A stretch of 14,028 nucleotides of DNA. Source: an uncultured Prevotella sp. GTDB taxonomy: Bacteria > Bacteroidota > Bacteroidia > Bacteroidales > Bacteroidaceae. Under the pieces are notes generated by a model that did no database searches, was not told the DNA's origin, and saw only the letters and a list, made by a program, of their open reading frames with translations. The DNA is taken from the NCBI GenBank assembly GCA_900547085.1, contig URFI01000031.1, positions 1-14,028 on the forward strand. Reading direction: 5' to 3'. The stretch's first letter is position 1, and each line of letters begins with the position of its first letter. A program made the translations under genes and the position numbers. Below are positions 1-8,363 of the stretch, piece by piece.

Positions 1-2
1 TT

Positions 3-1820
3 TCCATGACCATGAACGCAGACGGTGCACGCCGCTGGTCGGCCATCACCAAGGCCAACATTGGCAGAGCTGTTGCCATTGTGTTGGACGGATTGGTGTA
101 CACCTCTCCTCGCATCCAAGTCCAAATTGACGGCGGACAATCATCCATCACGGGTAGCTTCACCATTGAAGACACCAAAGACTTGGCCAACACCCTGAAA
201 TCAGGTCGTATGCCAGCACCTGCACGCATCGTACAAGAAGAGGTAGTAGGTCCTACACTGGGTGCACAGTCTATCCAGCAAGGTATCATCTCATTCGTGA
301 TAGCCTTCGTGCTGTTGATGATTTACATGATTTTGATGTACAATTTCATCCCAGGTATGATCGCCAACTGCGCCTTGATTGTGAACGTATTCTTCACCTT
401 AGGTATTCTAACGTCGTTTCAAGCTGCCCTTACCATGTCGGGTATTGCCGGTATGGTGCTTACGTTGGGTACGGCCGTCGACGCCAACGTGCTGATATAC
501 GAACGCATCAAGGAGGAACTGCGAGCAGGAAAGAATATGAAACAGGCGGTAGCAGCTGGTTACAGCAACGCCTTCAGTGCCATCTTCGACTCTAACTTAA
601 CATCGGCCATCACAGGTGTTATCCTGTTGATATTCGGTACAGGTCCCATTCAGGGATTCGCTACCACATGGTTGATTGGTTTGGCTTGTTCGTTCTTTAG
701 TGCTGTATTCTTGACACGTTTGGTTTATGAGCACAAGCTGAACAAAGACAAGTGGCTGAACCTCAAGTTCTGGACGGGCATATCAGAGAATATGATGCAG
801 AACACACGCTATAAATTCATGAGCATGTTCAAGACCAGTGGCACGATTTACGCCATCGCAATCGTCATTTGCATCGGCAGCTTTATTGTTCGTGGTCTGA
901 GCCAGAGCATTGACTTTACGGGTGGACGCAACTATGTTGTGACGGTTGACAAGAACACACATGTGGAAGAGGTACGCAACGCTTTGAACAATGCATTCCA
1001 AAATACAGTAGGTAAGAATGCAGGCAAACCCGCAACCACGACCGTGATTGCCATCGGTACCGACGGCAAGACCTTCCGTGTATCTACCAACTACAATCTG
1101 GAAAGCAATGACCCACAGATGGATGATCAGGCAGAAACGATTCTATATACTTCGCTGAAGAAAGCCGGACTTGTGAAGCAATCCAGCATAGAAGCATTCA
1201 AGAACCCTGATATCCGCGAAGGTGGATCAATCATCAGTTCTTCTAAAGTGGGTCCATCCATCGCTAAGGACATCACGAACAATGCCATCAAGAGCGTTGT
1301 GATTGCACTGATATGTATCTTCTTATATATCTTACTGCGATTCCGCAACATCGGTTTCTCCATTGGTTCAGTTGCAGCATTGATTATAGACACGACGATT
1401 GTGGTCGGCTTGTTCTCGTTATGTTACGGATGGATAGGCTTCTCCTTGGAGATTGACCAAACGTTTATCGGTGCTATCCTAACGGTAATCGGTTACGACA
1501 TCAACGACTCGGTGGTGGTGTTTGACCGTATCCGTGAGAACTTAAAGCTGCATCCAAAACAAGATTTACAGAAGACGTTCAACGATTCTATCAACCAGAC
1601 GTTGGCTCGTACCATCAACACCTCTGTGTCTACATTGATTGTGTTGGTTCCAATCTTCATCCTCGGTGCTGACAGCATTCGCAGTTTCGCCTTTGCCATG
1701 ATTATTGGTGTCCTCGTAGGTACGCTCAGTTCTATCTTCTTGGCATCACCTATCGCTTACATAGTATTGGGACGCAAAATCAAGAAAGAACAAGAAGAAG
1801 AGGCTGTCGTTGTATCATAA
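3..1820 (+). CDS. secDF: Protein translocase subunit SecDF, 5'-truncated by window edge
   Basis: This is the C-terminal part of the fused SecD-SecF protein, the inner-membrane partner of SecYEG that uses the proton gradient to help pull exported proteins across. The reading frame is open from the window edge, so the ATG at position 6 is internal; roughly 400 N-terminal residues of a ~1000-residue Bacteroidota SecDF should lie upstream. Numbering from that ATG, the SecD half shows PAPARIVQEEVVGPTLG (70-86), several membrane helices and the conserved AVDANVLIYERIKEEL (157-172). The SecF half begins at about 268 with SIDFTGGRNY (301-310), continues through VGPSIAKDI (415-423), and carries GYDINDSVVVFDRIREN (496-512), the family's second signature. 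The Asp in GYD replaces the more common Ser. The protein ends in a charged KIKKEQEEE tail. A strong terminator follows and the next gene is convergent, so secDF is transcribed alone or last. Confidence 0.97.
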   Translation, partial: SMTMNADGARRWSAITKANIGRAVAIVLDGLVYTSPRIQVQIDGGQSSITGSFTIEDTKDLANTLKSGRMPAPARIVQEEVVGPTLGAQSIQQGIISFVIAFVLLMIYMILMYNFIPGMIANCALIVNVFFTLGILTSFQAALTMSGIAGMVLTLGTAVDANVLIYERIKEELRAGKNMKQAVAAGYSNAFSAIFDSNLTSAITGVILLIFGTGPIQGFATTWLIGLACSFFSAVFLTRLVYEHKLNKDKWLNLKFWTGISENMMQNTRYKFMSMFKTSGTIYAIAIVICIGSFIVRGLSQSIDFTGGRNYVVTVDKNTHVEEVRNALNNAFQNTVGKNAGKPATTTVIAIGTDGKTFRVSTNYNLESNDPQMDDQAETILYTSLKKAGLVKQSSIEAFKNPDIREGGSIISSSKVGPSIAKDITNNAIKSVVIALICIFLYILLRFRNIGFSIGSVAALIIDTTIVVGLFSLCYGWIGFSLEIDQTFIGAILTVIGYDINDSVVVFDRIRENLKLHPKQDLQKTFNDSINQTLARTINTSVSTLIVLVPIFILGADSIRSFAFAMIIGVLVGTLSSIFLASPIAYIVLGRKIKKEQEEEAVVVS

Positions 1821-1860
1821 CGACATGGAACGCTGAACAAAGTAATAAACCACTAACAAG

Positions 1861-1896
1861 AGCGGCACAACCTCACCGAGGTCGTGCCGCTTTTAT
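1861..1896 (+). terminator. Intrinsic terminator of secDF
   Basis: The arms 1861-1874 (AGCGGCACAACCTC) and 1878-1891 (GAGGTCGTGCCGCT) form a 14-bp stem with a single A-C mismatch and a 3-nt loop, followed by a short T-rich run. It starts 40 bp after the secDF stop. The convergent minus-strand dus gene ends at 2080, so the hairpin also separates the two converging units. The 183 bp between it and dus contain no convincing gene. Confidence 0.85.
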
Positions 1897-2079
1897 TATG
1901 GAATGAGAAAAACGAAAAGAGGATGCGGGGACGGAACAAATGCCTATAGCCTTGTAGGACAGATCAGAATAACAAGAGAAGAACAGGCGCGATGGACAAA
2001 TAAACAACCGAGAAGCATGAACACATCACTATCCATTTGGACAAAGATAGCGTATTGGCGATGTTCTAAAACAGAGAAC

Positions 2080-3069
2080 TTAGCGTTCATCCACTAATCG
2101 TTTTCTGCACGCTTCCAAAATGTTTTCCAGTTCTACAACGGTAGATGCCCGCAGCATGGCGATGCGGGTTTGTCGGAAATCGGGGATGCCTTTGAAGATG
2201 GGACTGGCTGCCAAATGCCTCCGGGTATGCAAGATACCCCGGTATTCATCGATACGTGACACATTGATGTGCAGCTGTTCCTTCAATATGTCTATCTTTT
2301 TATTGATGTCAAGCGACGCATCGTAAGGTTTTCCATCCAGATAGTCGCGCATCTCTTTAAAAATCCAGGGCTGTCCAAAGGCTGCCCGGCCAACCATAAT
2401 GGCATCTACGCCAAAACGCTCGAAAGCCTGTTTGGCTTCCTGGGGCGTGGTAATGTCGCCATTGCCAATGATAGGAATATGGATGCGAGGATTGTTTTTC
2501 ACCTCACCAATCAGCGTCCAATCGGCGTTTCCAGTGTACATCTGACTGCGTGTGCGGCCGTGGATGGTCAGCGCTTGAATACCACAATCTTGCAGTTGTT
2601 CGGCCAATTCGGTGATAATAAGATTGTTTTCATCCCATCCCAAACGTGTTTTTACAGTCACAGGCGTATGCACCGCCTTGACCACCTCTCGGGTAATCTC
2701 CAACAAAAGCGGTATGTTACGCAGCATACCTGCGCCCGCACCTTTGCCTGCCACCTTCTTAACGGGACATCCAAAGTTGATGTCAATCACGTCAGGATGG
2801 GCCTGTTCTACAATCTTGGCAGCTTCTACCATGGACTCAACGTCCCTTCCGTAAATCTGTATGCCTACGGGTCGTTCGATTTCACTAATGGTCAACTTGT
2901 TCAAACTGGCTTTAATGGACCGCACGAGTGCTTCTGCACTGACAAATTCGGTATATACCATGGATACACCAAAGCGCTTACACAACTGTCTGAAACCGAT
3001 GTCTGTCACGTCTTCCATCGGAGCCAACAAGATTGGCTGCACACCTAAGTCTATGTTTCCTATCTTCAT
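2080..3069 (-). CDS. dusB: tRNA-dihydrouridine synthase (Dus family, DusB-like)
   Basis: This is an FMN-dependent enzyme that reduces specific uridines in the tRNA D-loop to dihydrouridine, using NADPH. The 329-residue length is normal for the family. The TIM-barrel N-terminus shows ILLAPMEDVTDIGFRQL (13-29). DINFGCPVKKVAGKGAGA (96-113) contains the proton-donor Cys101. VKTRLGWD (139-146) includes the FMN-phosphate region lysine, IHGRTRSQMYTG (169-180) the conserved His-Gly-Arg, and IIGNGDI plus GVDAIMVGRAAFGQPWIF (220-237) the flavin-binding C-terminal end of the barrel. The ATG at 3069 is preceded by AGGAAA close to the start codon. It lies 102 bp downstream of dprA on the same strand. The assignment to Dus is firm; the DusB subgroup rests on the GRAAFGQPWIF signature and overall similarity. 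Confidence 0.95.
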   Translation of the reverse strand: MKIGNIDLGVQPILLAPMEDVTDIGFRQLCKRFGVSMVYTEFVSAEALVRSIKASLNKLTISEIERPVGIQIYGRDVESMVEAAKIVEQAHPDVIDINFGCPVKKVAGKGAGAGMLRNIPLLLEITREVVKAVHTPVTVKTRLGWDENNLIITELAEQLQDCGIQALTIHGRTRSQMYTGNADWTLIGEVKNNPRIHIPIIGNGDITTPQEAKQAFERFGVDAIMVGRAAFGQPWIFKEMRDYLDGKPYDASLDINKKIDILKEQLHINVSRIDEYRGILHTRRHLAASPIFKGIPDFRQTRIAMLRASTVVELENILEACRKRLVDER

Positions 3070-3149
3070 TTTCCTGAAAAAGTTACTGATTTCATCTATT
3101 TTGAGCTGCCAAGGCTAAAGGCCATGACATAGAATTCCCATGAACGATG

Positions 3150-3188
3150 TCAACCTATGAGCAGATTCCTATCAACCCATGAGCAAAT
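3150..3188. repeat. Short direct repeat at the 3' end of dprA
   Basis: TCAACCTATGAGCAGAT (3150-3166) and TCAACCCATGAGCAAAT (3172-3188) match at 15 of 17 positions, and their starts are 22 bp apart. The second copy contains the dprA stop codon and last codons; the first lies just outside the gene. It looks like a small local tandem duplication. Confidence 0.5.
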
Positions 3189-4311
3189 GGTAAATGCCAC
3201 CTGGTAAGGCTTTCAACACGCCTTTCATTTCCAAAGTAAAGAGAATGGCAGAGAGTTTAGCGATGGGAATGCCCGCCTGAACACTCAGCATGTTGATTTG
3301 CAAGTCGTTGTTTTTTCGCAACACGCCAACAACTTGCTGTTCTTCAGCCGACAAGTCAGGAAACAACTGTCGCTCAATTCCCTCATGATGTGCACGACTG
3401 AGCCTTGCATCATCTTCCCATCCCATGCTTTTAACGAAATCATAGGCATGATTGATGAGCCCTGCCACGTTGTCTCTTATCAAGTTGTTACATCCCTCGC
3501 TATAGGGACTTCCCACGTTACCAGGGAAGGCAAACACCTCTCTGTTATAGGTTCGAGCCAAACTGGCGGTGATTAATCCACCACCATGGGCAGCACTTTC
3601 TACAACGATACACGCATCAGAAACTCCTGCTACGATACGATTTCTTCTCACAAAGTTCACTTTATCTGCATTGGTCTGCGTGAGAAACTCCGTGAGCAAT
3701 CCTCCTTTTTGCACCATTTCATCGGCTGTTTGTCGATGTCTGGGAGGATAAAGATAATCCAATCCGTGCGCCAGAACACCCACTGTAGGGTATCCATTTT
3801 GCAAAGCATGGCGGTGAGCGAGGATGTCAACGCCATAAGCGAGGCCGCTTAACACGAGTACTTGTGGACACAACTGTCGCAATTCTGCCATGAACCGACG
3901 AATTAAATCTTCTCCGTAGACGGTGCTTCTTCGGGTTCCCACCACACTGATGACACGACGTTGGTTCAGGTTGACCGACCCTTTGTAAAACAACATCAAC
4001 GGAGCATCATCACATTCCCTAAGCCGTTGCGGGTAGTTTTCATCATTCATGCAAAGCGGCATGACACCATTTGACACGTCCCACTCGAGCTCTTCCTCTG
4101 CTCTACGCAAGTATTGGTCTACGTTTTGAAGCGATGACACCAACTTAGGCGACGCATCTGGCAGCACCTCTCGGATGTCATGTCGATGCTCTATCACGGC
4201 TGTCGCCGAGCCCAGCCTACGATACAACTGAACCATTCCCGTGAGATGAAAATGGTTGATGCGCGTCAAAGCGATGGTGTTGATGAGTTCTTGTGGGTCT
4301 GTCATGATCAT
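3172..4311 (-). CDS. dprA: DNA-processing protein DprA
   Basis: DprA binds incoming single-stranded DNA during natural transformation and loads RecA on it; many non-competent bacteria also keep it. The 379-residue protein has an N-terminal SAM-like/helical region (about 1-80), then the Rossmann-type DprA core. That core shows VVGTRRSTVYG (123-133), SGLAYGVDILAHRHAL (155-170), FVRRNRIVAG (220-229), GGGLITASLA (243-252) and FPGNVGSP (262-269). A C-terminal winged-helix segment (about 315-379) follows. The start ATG at 4311 overlaps the stop of the upstream thioesterase as ATGA, a common sign of translational coupling; a second in-frame ATG lies two codons in (4305). Its neighbours are tRNA and lipid-type housekeeping genes, so no competence operon is visible. 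The closest transformation-related gene in the window is comM, about 4 kb away on the same strand. Confidence 0.96.
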   Translation of the reverse strand: MIMTDPQELINTIALTRINHFHLTGMVQLYRRLGSATAVIEHRHDIREVLPDASPKLVSSLQNVDQYLRRAEEELEWDVSNGVMPLCMNDENYPQRLRECDDAPLMLFYKGSVNLNQRRVISVVGTRRSTVYGEDLIRRFMAELRQLCPQVLVLSGLAYGVDILAHRHALQNGYPTVGVLAHGLDYLYPPRHRQTADEMVQKGGLLTEFLTQTNADKVNFVRRNRIVAGVSDACIVVESAAHGGGLITASLARTYNREVFAFPGNVGSPYSEGCNNLIRDNVAGLINHAYDFVKSMGWEDDARLSRAHHEGIERQLFPDLSAEEQQVVGVLRKNNDLQINMLSVQAGIPIAKLSAILFTLEMKGVLKALPGGIYHLLMG

Positions 4312-4706
4312 AGATATTTAGCAAACGCGCGGTCGTACTCCTCACTATGCCCCAAACGGCCATGAATGAGGCACACCAATTCAACCTTACTCTTAAAACA
4401 TAGCTTATCATCCTGCTCCCGAAAGATGTCCTGATGGAAAATATAGCGCAGGCCTTCTTTCTTTAAAGCCAAACGAGAAATGAAAGTATCATCACACTTG
4501 AGTGGCGTTTTGTATTGCAAGTTCATGCGAGCCACCACGGCATCAATTCCCTGTTCGTGCATCTTTGCAAAGCTAAGGCCTAACGAACGGAGGAACAAAT
4601 GGCGCGTATGCTCGATGTAATGGAGGTAATTGGCGTTGTTCACGATGCCTTCTATGTCGCATTCATAGTCGCGAACCTCCATTCGTGTCTCGAAAATATA
4701 GTTCAT
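4308..4706 (-). CDS. Acyl-CoA thioesterase, hotdog fold (4HBT/YbgC-like)
   Basis: This is a 132-residue single-domain hotdog protein, the usual size for the 4-hydroxybenzoyl-CoA thioesterase/YbgC group, which hydrolyses acyl-CoA or acyl-carrier thioesters in the cytoplasm. VRDYECDIEGIVNNANYLHY (11-30) is the active-site segment: Asp17 sits where the catalytic Asp of 4HBT lies, and the following VNNANYL and IEHTR belong to the helix that packs inside the sheet. LQYKTPLKCDD (63-73) is the typical strand after it. The start ATG at 4706 lies 100 bp from the DUF2851 gene, and that gap carries an 8-bp repeat array. The stop TGA overlaps the dprA ATG. The substrate cannot be read from the sequence. 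Confidence 0.88.
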   Translation of the reverse strand: MNYIFETRMEVRDYECDIEGIVNNANYLHYIEHTRHLFLRSLGLSFAKMHEQGIDAVVARMNLQYKTPLKCDDTFISRLALKKEGLRYIFHQDIFREQDDKLCFKSKVELVCLIHGRLGHSEEYDRAFAKYL

Positions 4707-4710
4707 TTTT

Positions 4711-4766
4711 GAGTTGATGAGTTGGTGAGTTTGTGAGTTTTTGAGTTCTTAAAAATGTGAGTTTTT
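4711..4766. repeat. Degenerate 8-bp tandem repeat, unit GAGTTNNT
   Basis: Units GAGTTGAT, GAGTTGGT, GAGTTTGT, GAGTTTTT and GAGTTCTT start at 4711, 4719, 4727, 4735 and 4743. One degenerate unit follows at 4751, and another GAGTTTTT sits in phase at 4759. The array fills much of the 100-bp gap between the DUF2851 and thioesterase genes and ends just upstream of the thioesterase start. It is either spacer DNA or part of that gene's leader. Confidence 0.75.
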
Positions 4767-4806
4767 GAGCCATGTCAGCCGTTTTAGGCCACTGACCGAC
4801 GGCGAA

Positions 4807-6108
4807 TCAATACTCCCTTCCTTTTAAATATTCATAGCCAATGCGGCATCTAAGGCATTCTTTCCGGTCACAATAATGTGTTTTGAGTTGGATTAAAGCC
4901 TGAGTATCGCCTGCATTTTGCACATCGAGGCCACATTGTTGCCACATGGTGACAATGTGGTTTCGCTCTGGTTTGAGCTGCTCCAGATAATTGATGGCCT
5001 GTTCACACAGCTGCTCTGACGACTCATGCCGACCGTAGGCGAACAAAAATGGGATAGCGGTGTTGATGAGAAGAACATTAAGTGACGCTTCCGAAAGCCG
5101 CTTTTCGCTCTTCCTACTCACCGAACCAAACGCATAATGAGTTTCCCAATAGGGCGAAACAGCCGATTTCATCGCTACTTTTAAGTCGTCAAGAGACTCA
5201 CTTTCCACCAAATTGCGCAAGCCAAACCGACGGGAATGGTATAGATTGGCCAACTGTGCGATGCGGATGTAGGGGAAATTTTGCGGGCGCAATCGCAAGA
5301 ATCGCCACATTTTTCCATCGATGGGTTGTAGCGAGAACTTGCGGTGCAGATAGAGATATTCTGTTCGCAGACGTTCAAAATAGCCCTCTTCATCCATCGT
5401 TTTGTGATATTTTTGCGGGATAAGATGTCGCTCGAGCAATCCGGCTTGCCCCATAAAAAACGCTTCTATCTGAAACAAGTCATCACGATGGTGGTCTACA
5501 GCATGCAGCGGAATCGATCTTGCCCACTGTTCAAAAGCCTCGCCATTGATGCCAAAACCATAGTTGCGGGCCAAGGTGATGAAGAGAGCCGCCTCCCAAT
5601 CGCCATTACACTGCTGCAAACGGCGTTCGATGTCATGCGTTTTTTGTTCTAAACGCTCTGTCTGCAAGGCCGACATCCATGCGTGAATCGTCAAGATAGA
5701 CAGGTTGGGGATAATCTCATAGCAAGGCGGATAGGTATCAATGGTTTGCAATTGTTCGTAATGCTGCGCAACAGAAGCTGGCACAGAAAGCTGCATCTGT
5801 GGCACAACACGACCGCTCTCGGTTTTTACTTCCGCATCAATTTCACCCGCAACATGCAGGATTACATTGTTATAGGCAGCATCTTGCTCGTGGCGATGCG
5901 CATACCAGTCGCTCGACTTGACATGGATTTCTACATTGCCCACCCACACCGTGTTGCCTATCTTGACCTTAGCATTGAGAAAATCAGGACCCGAATTGGC
6001 ATTATGCAGCCCCACATCTATCACTTCCAACGCTTGGTTGTCGGTGGTAGTGAGTTGCCGTAATGGAAACAGACGATGCTTCCAACAATAATGCAATAGC
6101 TGCTCCAT
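4807..6108 (-). CDS. DUF2851 family protein, function unknown
   Basis: This is a 433-residue cytoplasmic protein of a family found mostly in Bacteroidota; no activity is established to my knowledge. The N-terminal region carries the recognisable stretch IDVGLHNANSGPDFLNAKV (30-48), followed by VWVGNVEIHVKSSDW (54-68) and a later NNVILHVAGEID. These acidic and His residues (NSGPDF, GNVEIHV) recall a nuclease-like active site, but that is my inference from motif style only. The middle is helical and rich in aromatic and basic residues. The C-terminus holds HYCDRKECLRCRIG (411-424) with Cys413, Cys418 and Cys421, possibly a metal site. No signal peptide or membrane segment is visible. It lies 95 bp downstream of metG on the same strand and may be cotranscribed with it. 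Confidence 0.85.
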   Translation of the reverse strand: MEQLLHYCWKHRLFPLRQLTTTDNQALEVIDVGLHNANSGPDFLNAKVKIGNTVWVGNVEIHVKSSDWYAHRHEQDAAYNNVILHVAGEIDAEVKTESGRVVPQMQLSVPASVAQHYEQLQTIDTYPPCYEIIPNLSILTIHAWMSALQTERLEQKTHDIERRLQQCNGDWEAALFITLARNYGFGINGEAFEQWARSIPLHAVDHHRDDLFQIEAFFMGQAGLLERHLIPQKYHKTMDEEGYFERLRTEYLYLHRKFSLQPIDGKMWRFLRLRPQNFPYIRIAQLANLYHSRRFGLRNLVESESLDDLKVAMKSAVSPYWETHYAFGSVSRKSEKRLSEASLNVLLINTAIPFLFAYGRHESSEQLCEQAINYLEQLKPERNHIVTMWQQCGLDVQNAGDTQALIQLKTHYCDRKECLRCRIGYEYLKGREY

Positions 6109-6203
6109 GATTTAAAAACTATTTTCAAGCTCAACGAAATGTGGTCAAACAGGTGGCAACAGATGGGGGCTTATCCCAATGATGCATACCCATGAAAGGT
6201 TCT

Positions 6204-8267
6204 CTACATCACCTGACTACCTGGTTTGACAGGATGTTCGAGGGCCGTGACACTGAGCGAACCGTCAAAGTCCTCGGCGGAAAGTATCATACCCTGGCTC
6301 TCTATACCCATCAACTTACGCGGTGCCAGGTTGGCAATGAAGCAAACATCCTTACCAATGAGGCTTTCTGGCTCATAGAACTTAGCAATACCGCTAACAA
6401 TGGTGCGGTCTTTACCCGAACCGTCATCGATGGTAAACTTCAGCAACTTATTGGCTTTCTTTACGCGTTCGCAGTGTTTGATATGTCCAACACGGATGTC
6501 TAACTTCTCAAAATCAGCGAAATCAATCGTCTGTTTGATGGGTTTAGCCGTGTAGGCGGCAGCGGCATTGGCCTTCTTTGTATCTTCCAACTTTTGAAGT
6601 TGCTGCTCAATGGTTGCGTCTTCTATCTTCTCAAAAAGCAACTCGGGTTCAGCCAGCTGGTGACCAGCTTTCAACAAATCATGGTTACCCAAAAGACTCC
6701 AGTCGCAAGTATCCATCTTAATGAGGCGACGAAGCTTCTCTGAAGAGAACGGCAAGAATGGTTCGAACGCAATGGCGAGGTTGGCAACCAACTGTAACGA
6801 GATGTACAAAACGGTTTTCACACGCTCTGGATCGGTCTTCCAAACTTTCCATGGCTCACATTCGGTCATATATTTGTTGCCGATTCTGGCCAGGTTCATA
6901 GCTTCTTTCTGCGCTTCTCTGAACTTGAACGCATCGAGATAGCCCTCCACTTTGTTCTTCACGTCCTTGAATTCATCAAGCGCTTGCTTGTCAACATCGA
7001 GCAATTCTCCACAGGAAGGCACCACTCCATCGAAATATTTCTTGGTCAACTGCAACGCTCGGTTCACGAAATTGCCGTAGATGGCCACCAATTCCGAGTT
7101 GTTACGTTCCTGGAAATCTTTCCACGTAAAGTTGTTATCCTTGGTTTCCGGCGCATTGGCCGTGAGTACATAGCGCAGCACATCCTGCTTTCCAGGAAGG
7201 TCTTTCAGGTATTCGTGCAACCAAACAGCCCAATTACGAGTGGTAGATATCTTATCATCCTCCAGGTTGAGGAACTCGTTAGCCGGCACGTTGTCGGGCA
7301 AGATGTAATCGCCATGGGCTTTCAACATCGTGGGGAAAATCAGACAATGGAACACGATGTTATCCTTACCGATAAAGTGTACCAGTCGGGTGTCTTGGTC
7401 TTTCCACCATTTTTCCCATGATCCCCAGCGTTCAGGATTGCTCTCACAGAGTTCTTTGGTATTCGATATGTACCCGATAGGGGCGTCGAACCAGACGTAA
7501 AGCACCTTGCCTTCGGCTCCTTCTATAGGCACAGGGATTCCCCAATCAAGGTCACGCGTCATGGCACGAGGCTGCAAGTCAAGGTCCAACCAGCTCTTAC
7601 ACTGGCCATACACATTGGAACGCCACTCTTGATGACCCTCCAGAATCCATTTCTTGAGCCACGTTTGGTACTCGTTGAGCGGCAAATACCAATTTTTGGT
7701 CTTCTTGATAACCGGCTTTGAACCGCTGACCGCCGACTTCGGATTAATCAATTCCATGGGTGAGAGGTCGCTGCCGCAATGCTCACACTGGTCGCCATAG
7801 GCACCTTCATGGTGACAATGGGGACACTCGCCCGTGATATAGCGGTCGGCCAAGAACTGATGTGCTTCCTCATCATAATACTGTTCTGTTTCCTGTTCCA
7901 ACAGTTTCCCTTCCTCGTACAACTTCTTGAAGAAGTCAGAAGCCAGCTTATGATGTATTTCTGAGGTGGTTCGGGAATAGATGTCGAAGCTGATGCCGAA
8001 CTCCTCGAAACTCTTTTTAATCAACGAATGATAGCGATCCACCACATCTTGCGGCGTTACTCCCTCTTTCCTGGCGCGGATAGTGATGGGTACACCGTGC
8101 TCATCGCTGCCACCGATGAAGATAACATCTTCCTTTTTCAGGCGCAAATAACGCACATAGATGTCTGCCGGCACATAAACGCCAGCCAGATGACCGATAT
8201 GAACTCCACCGTTTGCGTATGGCAAAGCGGCCGTAACGGTTGTTCGCTTAAATTTTTTCTCCTCCAT
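6204..8267 (-). CDS. metG: Methionine-tRNA ligase with C-terminal tRNA-binding domain
   Basis: This enzyme charges tRNA-Met with methionine, both for initiation and elongation. It has 687 residues, the length of the long, dimeric form. The class I Rossmann fold begins with PYANGGVHIGH (16-26), containing the HIGH motif at 23-26. The connective insertion has one zinc-knuckle, CPHC-x9-CEHC (Cys148, 151, 161, 164). FDAPIGYIS (260-268) is the methionine-pocket region. The KMSKS loop reads DDKISTTRNWAVWLHEYL (337-354), a variant I remember from Bacteroidales MetG. An anticodon-binding helical domain follows, and residues 583-687 form an EMAPII/Trbp111-type OB fold (FADFEKLDIRVGHI, NLAPRKLMGIESQGMIL). 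The ATG at 8267 is supported by the HIGH-motif spacing and by a Bacteroidetes-type promoter 32-63 bp upstream. Confidence 0.97.
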   Translation of the reverse strand: MEEKKFKRTTVTAALPYANGGVHIGHLAGVYVPADIYVRYLRLKKEDVIFIGGSDEHGVPITIRARKEGVTPQDVVDRYHSLIKKSFEEFGISFDIYSRTTSEIHHKLASDFFKKLYEEGKLLEQETEQYYDEEAHQFLADRYITGECPHCHHEGAYGDQCEHCGSDLSPMELINPKSAVSGSKPVIKKTKNWYLPLNEYQTWLKKWILEGHQEWRSNVYGQCKSWLDLDLQPRAMTRDLDWGIPVPIEGAEGKVLYVWFDAPIGYISNTKELCESNPERWGSWEKWWKDQDTRLVHFIGKDNIVFHCLIFPTMLKAHGDYILPDNVPANEFLNLEDDKISTTRNWAVWLHEYLKDLPGKQDVLRYVLTANAPETKDNNFTWKDFQERNNSELVAIYGNFVNRALQLTKKYFDGVVPSCGELLDVDKQALDEFKDVKNKVEGYLDAFKFREAQKEAMNLARIGNKYMTECEPWKVWKTDPERVKTVLYISLQLVANLAIAFEPFLPFSSEKLRRLIKMDTCDWSLLGNHDLLKAGHQLAEPELLFEKIEDATIEQQLQKLEDTKKANAAAAYTAKPIKQTIDFADFEKLDIRVGHIKHCERVKKANKLLKFTIDDGSGKDRTIVSGIAKFYEPESLIGKDVCFIANLAPRKLMGIESQGMILSAEDFDGSLSVTALEHPVKPGSQVM

Positions 8268-8298
8268 GAGTATACCTGTTTTTTAATATTTCTTCATG

Positions 8299-8330
8299 CA
8301 AAATTACGATAAATCGAAGAGATGGCAAAA
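8299..8330 (-). promoter_or_regulatory. Bacteroidetes-type promoter of metG
   Basis: Read on the minus strand, TTTTG (8330-8326) is followed by a 19-nt spacer and TAATTTTG (8306-8299). This fits the primary Bacteroidetes sigma-factor consensus TTTG at -33 and TAnnTTTG at -7. Transcription would begin near 8293, leaving a leader of about 25 nt before the metG ATG. It lies in the 96-bp comM-metG gap, so metG can be expressed independently of comM. Confidence 0.75.
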
Positions 8331-8363
8331 TAATGGAAGTAGTTAAAACCGCCTCTTGCTGCG

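Noticed and set aside
2063..2079. GTTCT/AGAAC stem just after dusB as a terminator
   Set aside because: Only five pairs and no T-run on the minus-strand side.
1903..2097. 64-codon plus-strand ORF after the secDF terminator
   Set aside because: It has no recognisable protein features and no promoter, and overlaps the dusB end. Probably chance.
2269..3048. 259-codon plus-strand open frame opposite dusB
   Set aside because: It is antisense to a gene with full Dus motifs; its translation shows no recognisable domain.
4217..4411. 64-codon minus-strand ORF across the thioesterase-dprA junction
   Set aside because: It lies out of frame inside two well-supported genes.
4778..4788. GCCGTTTTAGG shared with the opposite strand at 13109-13119
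   Set aside because: Matches of 11 bases are expected many times by chance in a window of this size.
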